From Larix sibirica (Eukaryota > Streptophyta > Pinopsida > Pinales > Pinaceae): a stretch of DNA of 28,986 bases. Positions 1 through 9,825 of the stretch are shown here, piece after piece. Every line of letters starts with the position of its first letter. The stretch's first letter is position 1. Under the pieces are notes generated by a model that had not been told where the DNA came from, did not search any database, and worked only from the letters and a program-made list of their open reading frames with translations. The stretch is taken from positions 8,280-37,265 of the forward strand of contig NWUY0300016599.1 of NCBI GenBank assembly GCA_004151065.3. The letters are read 5' to 3'. Made by a program: the position numbers and the translations under genes.

Positions 1-234
1 CATCAATGGCCGATAATCAAACAGTGTCCTCCATGTTCGACATCAACTCATTTATTCACATGGTTAGGATTCGTACCTTGAGACGATTTGGGTTGAAGAC
101 CTTGGGCCAATAGTAGCATCTTCACATTTTGTTATTGCCTGGGTTGCACAAGACTGTACCACACTTTATACTGGTACTATTGGGAGAAATATCACTCAGT
201 TCTTATATTCTTATTATGATGATTGATGAGACAT

Positions 235-440
235 AGATCCACTTTGTATTTTTTGTGGCTACGGTCAGTTGTTGGGCATGGATCCACTTTATTCATTCAT
301 GACCATGACCCATTTATATATCACATGGATCCAATTTGTATTTCTTGTGGCCATGACAATTACATCAGTTACATATATATGTTGGATCCGCACTTTATCT
401 TTCTAGTGATCATCTTGAACATTGGATATATTTATCCCAC
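235..440. repeat. Degenerate GGATCC-headed repeat, about four units
   Basis: Four diverged units begin with AGATCC or GGATCC at 235, 280, 327 and 384, so spacing is about 45-57 bp. Each continues with a variant of ACTTTGTATTT, and three then have a TTGTGGCCATGAC-like or CATGACCATGAC-like stretch. The 77-codon open frame across this stretch (223-456) shows the same repetition and no recognisable domain, so I treat it as repeat-derived rather than a gene. Confidence 0.4.
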
Positions 441-969
441 GGATCAGATTTCCTAACACCTTTCTCTCCTTCAGGTACTTCGTTGAGACCAAGATTCTTG
501 GACCCTCCAGTTTCGTCGACTCCACATCCCAACCAATGATTGTTATAATGTATTTCGGATATCATGTTCCCTTCTAACCTCATACACTAGGAGAATTTTT
601 TATAGCCCAAATTGGCACTTCTACATCCATGACGACAGTTTCATGATGACACTTCAAAAGTTGACTGTCACTCACACAAAAGGATAGTATGGATGGAAGA
701 GCCTTGATTTGGTGTCTCATGGCATGGACTTAATCATCTAGTGATTCCCTAGCACTTATAAGTTTTGTAACTTGGTTTTAATCCAAAAACGCTTGTTTCC
801 TTTGGTTGATAGGGGTGTGAAACGCTTGTTTCCCTTGTATGACTAGTGTTTGTGTCTGAAAAAAGCTCAAAAATTAATAAAATATTGAAATTGGGGCAGT
901 TTGGGTGGTTCAGTAAACACCGCCTCAATTATAACTTCTCCCTACTAGAATGAAAACATATCCTTTTAC

Positions 970-977
970 TATATAAA
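970..977 (+). promoter_or_regulatory. Possible TATA box (TATATAAA), LTR-like context
   Basis: TATATAAA on the plus strand sits in a region with LTR-like composition. No coding sequence follows within several kilobases, so a working promoter is not shown. It may be a remnant of an LTR element or chance in AT-rich DNA. Confidence 0.2.
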
Positions 978-1213
978 CAAGGGAGATGATCCATAAAGGG
1001 GTACTTTTTCCTAAGTATTGTTATGCTGGAGGAATGGCCATTCTCTATCCCTTTGTTATCCCTGTTCTGAAATTGCTACCCTAGTTAGTTTCAAACCCTT
1101 ATACATTGGAACTTTGCTTGGGATTGTTGGAGCAGAGTAGTATGAGACCCAGTGGCAAGGTTTCACGAGGTGCTGAAGTAAAGAAGAGGTAATATTGTAC
1201 TTGTTTCTATTGT

Positions 1214-1214
1214 N
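1214..1214. other. Single N (ambiguous base or contig join)
   Basis: One undetermined base. Similar single Ns elsewhere in the window mark ends of homology blocks, so this one may also be a contig join. No homology break is visible here. Confidence 0.9.
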
Positions 1215-3621
1215 TTCAATAGAGATTTGACATCTTTCCCTTCCCAAACCTTGAGTTGAATGTCATGTTTGATGAATAATTTAGCATTTATGTATTGAAA
1301 GTTGATTTATAAATTCATGTTCTTATTCTTCTTTCAATTGATTAATAATATTTATTATGGTCAAAATATTTTGAGGAAGGTATTATGGTTCTTTTACAAG
1401 TTCTTGGCTTGAAGGTTTGAAGTAGAGCTAAGGAGCAACGAAAGCTAGGATCAAACTCCGTAAGCAAGTTGCATCATTCTCTATGTTTCAAACTCCTTCT
1501 ATGGTTTTGCTTGAATCTTGAGTCTAATTTGTTCACTGTGAAATCCTAGATGTCTATTTCAGCAAACCTAATATGTTGGTGACCTCACCCAAATCATAGG
1601 ATTGTTTTCCGCACAACAGATGGTACTTGATAAAATATAGTGGCATACATTTTATTTATACTAACAATTTATCTATCATTCCCAATTGAATACAAAAGTG
1701 ATGACATGATAAGATGTGAAATTTGGTTGGGAACCTATCACGATGTAATTTTAGTGCAAATTTCTATGATGTACAAACTCAAAATCAACACATTTTTTTT
1801 GTTTGACAAGGTTTTAGCAGATAGTACTAGTAAGAGAGGAAACATTGGCTAGTGTGAGATGTCATGACATTGCCAAAGGTTACAACTTGTCTAAAAAAGA
1901 CATTTTCAGAAATACATTCTCTCTTCAATTCCATGAAGACAAATTTCACAATGAAAATGAAATTTTTAAAATTTACCTGCTAGATTTAAGATTGTTAAAT
2001 TTGTAATGTGAGTGGAATAGAGTAAATAGAAGACCATGTCGCATCCATATATGTCGCAATATCCATGAAAAATCCACAGTGATCTCACCATTCTTTGTAT
2101 TTATATTTCATAACTAAGAAGAAAAGAGAAAGCATAGTCCTCACCCAATGCCAACCAATTCATGTGCAAGAAAATGATCATCATCGATCATTGTTATCAT
2201 TGTTCCAAATTATTCAATTCTGTAATATAGTTTCTTAGTTTGTGGTATTGCCACATCATGTAGCCAATGGAAATCCATCAATATATCTGTTGGTGCGATG
2301 CACCAAGCCATTAACAATATTCTCAACTTTCTTAGTCTTATGATGCATCCACATGCAACACATAAGTTACTTGCTCCTACACATGCATTACTAAGGACAC
2401 AATTGTGTATTACCAAGGGCACAACTTGAAGTTCAAAATTGAAGTGTTAGAGCAATTAGAAAGGTTTGAATAACACAAAGCCAAAAGGATCCCACTAATC
2501 TTTTCATACCTTTTTTAAGTTTGAAACAACCCTAACAAGACTATCAATCCCTTTTTTAAATTTTAAAATACAAATTAACAAAGGACCCAAAGAGCATGGT
2601 GAAACAATCGGGTGATTTTTTTGTTTTAAACATTTGAATGATCTTGGGAAGTACCTTCATGGAAAACCCGTCGGCCAATTTTTAAAACAATGTGAAGGAG
2701 TTCATTAAAGTATGCAACAGGGCCAAAAGTCAAAATGAATCGAGGGAAAAAAATTGGGCTAGAATTCTCATCAAGGAAAATTTGAGGGCCAAAATTGAAG
2801 ATGGATTGAGACATGTTTAAATGAGGAATGATGGATTTTCCATTCTACCCCTTTCTAACTCTATAACTTAAAATCAAAATAGGCCCGATGAGACCATTAG
2901 AGGGCTCAAAATTTGAAATAAAGAAGGGACAAGGGCTTGATGGGCTTACCTAAAGCTCTGGAATAGAGATATTTAAAGCAATGATGACTCCATTGAAATG
3001 TGAAACCATGAGAAGGCAAATTCAAATTAAAGCCTAAGCCTTTCTATTGATAAAGTTTAATTTACATGAGAGTTGGTGGGACCCCTTGGTCACTTGGCTT
3101 CACCAACTTGTAACTATTTTGTATGACAATATATTGAAGAGTAGTTTTTTATATAGTTCATAGGAAATGTAGGACTTTCAAATCGTAATCACATTTAAAT
3201 CCAACTGCATGGCCTTCATAATCTATGAAGTTAAAACTATCTTGTTGCCAAAAAATTATCAAACCTCAAAAAATTACAAGTAGCTTGTTACAGAGATCAA
3301 AACATCATTGCAACTAAGACCTCAATTTGAATGCAAAAGCATTTTTTTAATAAAATTTTGGATCTCAAAATCGTGCTTAGTCGAAATTAAGTTCTATCTA
3401 CTCATCTTGGTCTCTATTATATAGGATTTTAATGTGTTCATTGATGTTGGTAGGATGGCTAAATTTATCCTAAAAAAGTTGTCTCTTAATGTATCAAGTA
3501 GCTAATACCTGACACTTGGCTAAGTTGTTGCTTTTTTCCAAAAAATGATAGTGACTAAATTAATGATATGGAACAACTTCAATGACCCTAGACAAAGCTA
3601 ACACTTTCAAGCATGCCAAAG

Positions 3622-3885
3622 CTAGTCAAATCCATGAGGTACGACAACAAAAACTAGGGTGCATATAATGCAATAAATGTGGGAAAAACAAACTTACGAG
3701 GCAAAACCAACTAGTCAAATCCATGAGGCACGAAAACAAAAACTAGGGTGCATGTAATGAAATGGTGGAAAAAACAAACTTATGAGGCAAAACCATCTAG
3801 TCAAATCCATGAGGCACGACAACAAAAACTAAGGTGCATGTAATGCAATGAATGTGGGAAAAACAAACTTACGAGAAAAAACCAA
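3622..3885. repeat. Tandem repeat, three units of about 88 bp
   Basis: Three units start at 3622, 3711 and 3797 with CTAGTCAAATCCATGAGG. Each runs through AACAAAAACTAGGGTGCAT and ends with AACTTACGAGGCAAAACCA or a close variant. Units are 86-89 bp, with a few substitutions and short indels. No coding is evident. Confidence 0.9.
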
Positions 3886-4373
3886 CTTAATGATGCAGCT
3901 GCCAAAAATTATCTTGATAATGTTATAAAACAGAAAAATCAAACATGCATCTCCACCTAACAACCCACACTCATCAAATAATCATTAAAGAATAAAACCA
4001 AAAGAGAACCAGACAAATTAATGAAACTCTATTTAAATTTCAAAAAAATATCCAAGTCAATTGATTTGGGACTAGTTGAGCACTATACACATCACCCTAA
4101 GAATGGGACAAAGATACCCATAACCCATAAAACAATGGGAAGAAAAGCTTAGCTTTCAATCTAACAACCTTGGGACAACTATCATAATTACTCTTTAAAA
4201 ACAACAACAATCTCATTTCCAAACTAACAACAAATAAAAAAACCAGAAAGAAAATGAAGTGGGAGAGTATTAAATTTAAAATTAATCTTTTGAAATAATC
4301 AGTATGTATTTGTAAATTTTTAATTTTTTATTATATTTATGGCATGGATCCCATTGTGCTATACCTAATCTTT
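3886..4373. other. AT-rich intergenic stretch
   Basis: A-rich sequence between the 88-bp tandem repeat and duplicated block A. No open frame, RNA gene or repeat I can support. Confidence 0.5.
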
Positions 4374-4576
4374 AAATCATATCGAGTTATTATTAAAATA
4401 TAATTAATTAATTCATAGAAGTGGCAGTTATGTCCCCAAAGACGCCAGTTATAGCCCTGGCCCCTATTTAGGGCATCTGAATCATAGGTAGAGGTTTGAG
4501 CCCTGGGAAGAGCAATGCTCTGAGGGGAACACAGACAAAACCATCCCTCCACCATCTGTCCATACAAGCTCTCAGA

Positions 4577-4865
4577 ATGGCGACGAAGGCAAATTATATT
4601 GTGGAGCTTGATAGCGTTAAAGGCCTTTTCCGAGTTGATGGCCATTTATGGACAGGTCTTTTTATTCCCTTTTCATTTTTTTATCCCCATTTCATTTTTT
4701 TATCAATTTCTGAAATGCTTACACTTCATTGCTTTCTGAACTGTGGCCCAATATATTACTGCAGTTGGAAAGAAATACAAGCTGCTTGACATTGTTGGTT
4801 GTGGAGCTTATGCCACCGTCTGCAAAGGATTGATCAGGGGGACTTCACAACTCGTTGCTGTCAAG
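4577..4865 (+). CDS. Protein kinase, 5' exons 1-2 only (partial gene)
   Basis: Two exons are predicted: 4577-4655 (from ATG; donor GT at 4656) and 4765-4865 (after ACTGCAG; donor GT at 4866). Joined, they give 60 codons in one frame. Exon 2 encodes KYKLLDIVGCGAYATVCKG followed by a stretch ending VAVK. This matches the kinase glycine-rich loop and the beta-3 strand with the ATP-binding lysine, so the start of a Ser/Thr kinase N-lobe is visible. The layout resembles MAP-kinase or other CMGC kinases, but two exons cannot settle the family. The third loop glycine is replaced by alanine (GCGAYATV). No later kinase exon is visible before the N at 6951, so the gene is truncated, continues beyond an assembly break, or is a dead fragment. 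The start ATG is the first in frame and lies in sequence conserved in block B. Confidence 0.6.
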
Positions 4866-4885
4866 GTAGCTTCTCTTCATCATTT

Positions 4886-5010
4886 TTCTTAACAAAATCT
4901 TCTATCCACAACCACATTCATATGCTAAAAAACAGTTCTGCAACTGATTCTTAACAAAATCTTCTATCTACAACCACATTCATATGCTCAAAAAACAGTT
5001 CTGCAACTGA
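4886..5010. repeat. Tandem duplication, 62-bp unit x2, in kinase intron
   Basis: Units at 4886-4947 and 4948-5010 share TTCTTAACAAAATCTTCTAT, an ACCACATTCATATGCT core and a TTCTGCAACTGA end. Both units are also present, more diverged, in block B (about 11926-12050). The duplication therefore predates the separation of the blocks. Confidence 0.85.
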
Positions 5011-6219
5011 TTTTTTATTTATTTTTTATAGGAGATTCTGTAAAATGTATGAGCAAGAAAAATCAGTTTCATGAGAGATTCCGTAAGATGTATGAGTTAG
5101 CAGAAATACAGATATGTATGATAATTTTTTTTTATCAAAACTAGTATAAAAAGGTTCAACACAGTATAGTGTAGAAACAGATATCGCAATCCAAAAACAT
5201 ATATCACAATGAATAACCACTGTAAAAACCTGTATTCTCAGAAATTAAAATGTGATCCAATGCTTAAAATAGAGATATAAAGTTAAGGTGCATAGTAAAC
5301 ATATCTTATGTCTTTTACATGAAACATGTGATTTTTAAAAGAAAACACATGTTATTGATTACTAAACTCATTAATATTTTACTTATGAAGATTTAAAAAA
5401 TTAAATAGAAAATTTATGATCAGAAAGTTAGGTTTAGACCAGGTGTATGGTGTTGGTTTATAAGATGTTTATAGCCTAAACGTTCGATGATTTTGCCCAT
5501 TCTCAAATGTGATTTTGCCCATTCTCAATTGTTTTTTCTGATACGGTTTTAATTGAATTTGGTAAAAAAAATTCAGATCTTGAAGAATAGTGTTTAAACT
5601 TGTTTAATCTGAATGCCCTGGGTTATTTGAGAGCACTGAATCCATTTAAGGATTCAAAACAGTAATTTAAACAGCACAGAAATCAATTTTTTTTTTAAAC
5701 TTTCATTGTGTTAATTGAATATTTAGACTCCTTCTAAGTTGTTTATAGTGGACTTCGCCTACATAACCATTAAATAATATTGTCCAACTACTATTGAACC
5801 TAGTGAGCACTGTTGGTGGATAGGTTTGAAACATCCTTTTTATAAAAAGGTCAACCACTATTCCATGAAAGCTACTTCATTATTTTCTATAAAAGTATTG
5901 TTAAACATGAGCAGAGATCATTATTCAAGGGAAACATTCATCACCAAATTCCGATCTAATTTATACATTTAAAAAAATCTCTTATGCGTTTTGATAAACT
6001 TTAAGAAGAATTGAATCAAATAGGTATGTTGTTGTGCCCCACTAACATGCATCAATGCTGCATATCTACATGTGGTAGTTAATACAAGTAATGATAGTTG
6101 GACTATTATACATGTTCTTACCAACTGTAACACATTTGGACAACACTTGCTCCTCGTGTTGCTTTTGGTGCTTTCTTTGCCCTGGTTGCTTCTTCAATGA
6201 ATCTAGTGTACTTGTTTTA

Positions 6220-6313
6220 CTTTGGATGACTCGTGACTAGTGTTCAATGTTGGTTTCATTTGTTCACTTTGGATGACTCGTGACTAGTGTTCGATGTTGG
6301 TTTCATTTGATCA
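6220..6313. repeat. Tandem duplication, 47-bp unit x2
   Basis: Two copies of a unit beginning CTTTGGATGACTCGTGACTA start at 6220 and 6267 and differ mainly at one base (TTCAATG versus TTCGATG). The same pair occurs unchanged in block B at 13240-13333. Non-coding. Confidence 0.9.
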
Positions 6314-6797
6314 ACCATATTGCATGGGCTCCGCAAATCTTGCAATTGTTGCTTTTTTTAGCAGTCATGTGAAGTAAACGTTTTCCTTTGACTATGTTTG
6401 CTTATGTGCTACTTAAACTTGGACAAAGTGATTTAATCAAACTTGGGACAAAGTGATTCAACCAATGACTTTGGCCTTGTATATGACTTTGTTGTATTTG
6501 TTGCTTAATCAACACTATCAAAACTTAAATCATTCATTGGTGGACATGTGCTTCCATTACAGAATTACATGTGTAATGAGAGTTATAAAGTGCGTGCATG
6601 AGAATCATTGATGGTGGTGATATAATACAACTAGACAACCAATATTAATAGATAACCAACTAGCAATGCTAATAACAAAAGCTAACAAGTAGAATAATGA
6701 AAAAAAACAAAAGTTGTCTAGAAGAGAACTAGGAGAGTTATTGCCAAGTTAGGTGATTTATAGATTGATCAATTCAGCGCAAAAATAATAGCTAGTT

Positions 6798-6868
6798 GTT
6801 TTTAGTATTGAATAGAGAACTTGAAACCTAGTGTTTTTAGTATTGAATAGAGAACTTGAAACCTAGTT
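6798..6868. repeat. Short tandem duplication, about 34 bp x2
   Basis: TTTTTAGTATTGAATAGAGA followed by ACTTGAAACCTAGT occurs twice in direct succession. The same pair is found in block B at about 13818-13888. Non-coding. Confidence 0.85.
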
Positions 6869-6950
6869 TGGATGCTTTGATAGGGAAATCTAGAGAATCC
6901 ATAACAAGTCAAAGATTCTTTGAAGAAAATGGAAAAAACTTCTTCAAGAG

Positions 6951-6951
6951 N
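6951..6951. other. Single N at the end of duplicated block A (likely contig join)
   Basis: Block A is identical to block B up to base 6950 (13970 in B). After this N the sequence is unrelated. The shared end falls inside the left arm of block B's inverted repeat, a structure that commonly stops assembly. Confidence 0.9.
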
Positions 6952-7650
6952 AGTTTACATAATGATTTAAATATTCATTTAACTTTCCTAGACTTTAAAA
7001 CAATACTTTTTCCCACCCAAAAATATATATATATAACACCTATATATAAAGAGTTAACTACACTTCAACATATATATAAGATGATTCTTTGAAATAACTT
7101 GCATACCATTACCCCTAATTCGTGATATAATACATGACCTCTTGTTGACGCTTAAAGTTAATGAAGGAATGTTTATACTAAGAGGCCTTTATTTCCCTTC
7201 CCTAAAACATCTCATATATTCACACATATGGAATGCTTTTTCCTATTAAGATGTCCCACTTGAACTAAAGATATGAATAATTTGAATATAATAAACACCC
7301 ATATAACTCATTCTATAATTTTAACTTAAACTTTCTTACTCCACATTGTATCTCAAGTAGTATATAGACAAAGTAGCATAAGGACAAATAAGTCTTCTAA
7401 ATCATAATTCAACTATAATTAGAAGTATTGAAATAAAAGAGTACACACATCCTTCAATCATTTTTATTTAATTCGAATATAAACCTCCCCTACTAAATGA
7501 CATGGATATCATCTATTTATATTCTATATCAATTCGATCATGACAGATTAATTGAAATATACATTTATATTTTCTTCGTGCACTTCATAATTCAAACTTA
7601 GCTATACCCATATACATCCTTTCTCTAGATATCACGTTTTACCATTTATT
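6952..7650. other. AT-rich intergenic stretch
   Basis: Very AT-rich DNA with TATATATA runs and no open frame of note. The 78-codon frame from 6856 to 7092 crosses the N and has no recognisable domain. Confidence 0.5.
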
Positions 7651-7679
7651 AGTCCCTGCCCGTAGGCGCAGCAGGGACT
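7651..7679. other. Perfect GC-rich hairpin, 9-bp stem
   Basis: AGTCCCTGC at 7651-7659 is the exact reverse complement of GCAGGGACT at 7671-7679, with an 11-base loop rich in G and C. It stands out in AT-rich surroundings. No T-run that would suggest a Pol III terminator follows directly. It could be a transposon end remnant, a structured RNA element or chance. Confidence 0.6.
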
Positions 7680-7768
7680 CTTTAAATCGATTTTGCAATG
7701 ATGTATTAGTTTGTCCCAATTTTCAATGCAATATAACCTAAAGTTTTGTTAATGAATTTCCCTTGCAG

Positions 7769-8195
7769 CCAATCAGGAATTTCCGAGCCTTATTTGGCCT
7801 CTTTTCCACGCACAGTCTACTTTTACGTGGTGCTCTAATTTCGTGCTTTCCTTTCCGACCACTTGAACTTAGACTGTCCTCCACCTGCATGTCATGCATG
7901 CCCTCCCTCCGCCTGCATGCCTTCACCAACCGCCATGGTACCACTGCATTTGCAATGTGCCCACTGCTTCAGTCAAGGATCGGGAGCTCTTGCCATGGCC
8001 TCCTTTGTTGCAGTGGATGTATACCGTGCTCATTATAGAAGGACTGGTGCTTCATTCGTTCTCATTTCTGAGTGCTTTGCGGTTTCCTCTCTATGTCCAG
8101 GATGCGGCCCAAAGCGACTCATCCTACAGAAACCACATGCAATTTTAGTGAAACCAGCTACAACAGCAAGTATGCTTGAGCAAAGACAAAAAAAG
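7769..8195 (+). other. Exon-like, GC-richer island with splice-site-like ends (unidentified)
   Basis: The segment is preceded by CCCTTGCAG, a good acceptor, and followed by AAAAG|GTAAGAAG, a good donor. It is much richer in G and C than its flanks. One plus-strand frame is open from about 7839 to 8213, but it does not reach the proposed acceptor, and two other plus frames are partly open. Translations are rich in Cys, Ser and Pro, and I recognise no family. It may be a broken exon, a non-coding exon or simply a composition island. Confidence 0.2.
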
Positions 8196-8230
8196 GTAAG
8201 AAGTCTAGAGTAGATTCTTTGAAGTTCCAA

Positions 8231-8816
8231 TTACCCCATAGCCGCTCACTAACGAATAGTACTTCCCAACGATGCTGATACTCTTATCATATTTGCCTCT
8301 ATATTTATCAGTAAATGCAAATAACTGTGCATGGAACAAGAGAAATTAGAGCCCAATCGATTGTTTGTATGTAAAGAACTATAGCAGGACTTGAATCGGG
8401 GGAGTTATCAGATAGGTGCATGTGAAGAACTGACTGCAACAAGACGATAGTGAACTGATTTTTTTTAATACTCTCGGAAGTATGTTGATCAAGGATTTCA
8501 TGTTATGTTAGTTTATAACTGTATTGCATGCTATAGAAGTAAATCAACATACGTAGGATTAGATCCTCGAAATGCCATCGATGGCCTCTCCATACGAGTA
8601 AACAGAGTATGTGGCCGCTGCAAACAAATAATATAATATGATAAAAAACGTAGGAAGAGAACATTACATGCTTATCCACTTACAGGTAGTACCGCTATCG
8701 GCTATCTAGCGAAAGATGATACATGGGCACTAACATGTGAGACAACCTGCAACATTCCGTCATTTAATAACATGACATGATCTACAACTGCATCAAGGTT
8801 TCAAGGCAGTTTCCCA
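8231..8816. other. Intergenic stretch, no gene seen
   Basis: No open frame of note. Composition rises slightly in G and C near 8570-8640 and 8690-8760. No repeat or RNA gene recognised. Confidence 0.4.
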
Positions 8817-8884
8817 ATGGCAGCGCCCTCCAAAGAAGAAGATCAGAACCCTTTATGGCACAAACCCTTGCGCCGAGGACAAAG
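8817..8884 (+). other. Possible short first exon (unidentified)
   Basis: ATG at 8817 opens a 22-codon stretch, starting MAAPSKEEDQNP, that runs into AAAG|GTAAAC, a plausible donor at 8885. Composition is coding-like, but splicing to the next coding-like island (9071 onward) does not give a clean continuous frame. I cannot name a product. Confidence 0.2.
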
Positions 8885-9070
8885 GTAAACTTCACATTGA
8901 ATATCACAACCAGCAAGTAAAGAAGAGAAGCAGGAGATTAATGCCCTTCCTCCTACTGTTCTTGTTTTATTGTCATATTGAATATATATTGCAATTTGTT
9001 CCTGAATCTCAAATCCCAATCTGTTTACATAACCCCCTATTTCTATAATCCAAATAATCCATGGGGATTT

Positions 9071-9292
9071 GAACAGGCACCCTTTGCCAAATGTCTGTTG
9101 TTGCTGTTAGGAAGCCAGGAGAAATGGCTGCAAGCCAAACTGGTGGTGCAGCTGCTGTTGAATTTGTGCAGTAAAGGTCATTGGAATCGATGGAAAGACA
9201 TGACGAAGCTGCTTCCAAGATTCGACCCTTGGTCTCTCTGACCCAGCGGCCGACTCTTAGTCGATTACAGAAGCAAGCACCGACTAAAATGC
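9071..9292 (+). other. Coding-like island upstream of the PIRL fragment (unidentified)
   Basis: After GAACAG (9071-9076) one frame reads MSVVAVRKPGEMAASQTGG and then AAAVEFVQ before a TAA. In the same frame it resumes with an SLESMERHDEAASKIRPL-like stretch. A single stop in an otherwise protein-like frame suggests a decayed exon, but no family is recognised. It lies directly upstream of PIRL homology starting at 9298 and is not itself similar to the main PIRL copy. Confidence 0.2.
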
Positions 9293-9297
9293 AGTTC

Positions 9298-9474
9298 AAA
9301 AACTGATATTCAGGGTATGAAGGTAGACCTTCAACAACTTGTCCACGAACTTAGCAAGCTTATACTCTTTAATTTTCTAGACTCTGCGCAGAAACTATCG
9401 ACTATTGCTAAACTTGACCTTTCTAATAACAATATGAAGGAAACATCAATATTGTATCGTTATAATATTTTCTT
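9298..9474 (+). pseudogene. PIRL exon 2 fragment (paralogue P1), truncated at NN
   Basis: The sequence aligns with the 3' half of exon 2 of the main PIRL copy (about 10210-10395), from ACTGATATTCAGGG through the LSNNN-encoding end and into the intron. The motifs LVHELSKLILFNF and AKLDLSNNN are readable. The donor after AATATGAAG is GAAAC instead of GTAAA, so splicing here is lost. Nothing homologous to the 5' half of exon 2 precedes it, and homology runs right up to the NN at 9475-9476. The left truncation looks real. The right one may only be the end of a contig. Confidence 0.75.
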
Positions 9475-9476
9475 NN
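9475..9476. other. NN (likely contig join)
   Basis: Sequence to the left is homologous to PIRL exon 2 and intron 2. Sequence to the right is homologous to a PIRL upstream region (compare 15883-16090). The two are not neighbours in the main gene, so this is a join between different parts of the family. Confidence 0.9.
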
Positions 9477-9797
9477 TACTGATTCTTCTACAAAGATATT
9501 GCAAGTAGATTTTGTTTATGGATATGAAACAACCATTATTATAATAATAATAACAATTAATGCTGTGCAGGAAAGGCAGGCAAATAATTTGGAAAAGATT
9601 CTGCACCCTCTATTAACTTATTTCCAAATGCGTCATAGACAGGCGGCCTTGAAAATAGACATTCAAACACAAGGTTAATAGGCAGCCATTGTGGACTGTA
9701 ATTATTATATCAAAGCCTCCAATCCCCGTGCTCTGAAGGTGAGGCCAAGACAACGGTGTCAGCAACCGATGCATTGAGTTAAGGTGAGGCCGAGACA
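9477..9797 (+). promoter_or_regulatory. Upstream region of the main PIRL copy, conserved in a second locus
   Basis: About 220 bp (9478-9700) aligns with 15883-16090 and its duplicate at 20241-20448. Shared landmarks are AAATAATTTGGAAAAGATTC and the CAGGC..GGC stretch near 9645. No obvious TATA box is placed at a convincing distance. The conservation probably reflects shared descent of the gene copies rather than proven regulation. Confidence 0.5.
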
Positions 9798-9825
9798 ATG
9801 GTGTCAGCAAACGATGCATGGGAGG
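9736..9825 (+). repeat. 45-bp tandem duplication covering the PIRL start codon
   Basis: Units at 9736-9780 and 9781-9825 both begin AAGGTGAGGC and contain GGTGTCAGCAA-CGATGCAT. The second has ATG at 9798, the presumed PIRL start. The first has ACG at the matching position (9753) and soon reaches a TAA in that frame. The unit is 15 codons long. Confidence 0.9.

Larger units (their letters stand above)
481..3600. other. Intergenic region, no recognisable gene
   Basis: AT-rich sequence with only short open frames on either strand and no domain I recognise. A TATATAAA sequence at 970-977, with a pyrimidine-rich stretch downstream and a duplicated AAACGCTTGTTTCC upstream (about 786-830), resembles a retrotransposon LTR promoter. 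I could not find paired LTRs, a primer-binding site or gag/pol coding, so this is only a suggestion. A single N lies at 1214. Confidence 0.5.
4374..6950. repeat. Segmental duplication, block A (partner 11451-13970)
   Basis: Homology with block B starts near 4377/11451 (TCATATCGAG versus TCATATCGAA) and continues to 6950/13970, where block A meets an N. The first 1.3 kb is clearly diverged, with many substitutions and indels. From 5714 (12734 in B) to 6950 I count only three mismatches in 1,237 bp. The block carries kinase exons 1-2 and long non-coding sequence. The sudden change in identity and the N at its end suggest gene conversion or a chimeric contig end rather than simple ageing. Confidence 0.9.

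Noticed and set aside
223-456. 77-codon open frame at the left end
   Set aside because: Its sequence follows the underlying GGATCC-headed repeat and shows no protein domain.
7738-8230. Short open frames on the minus strand over the exon-like island
   Set aside because: They have no domain and no splice signals, and they probably reflect the higher GC of the island.
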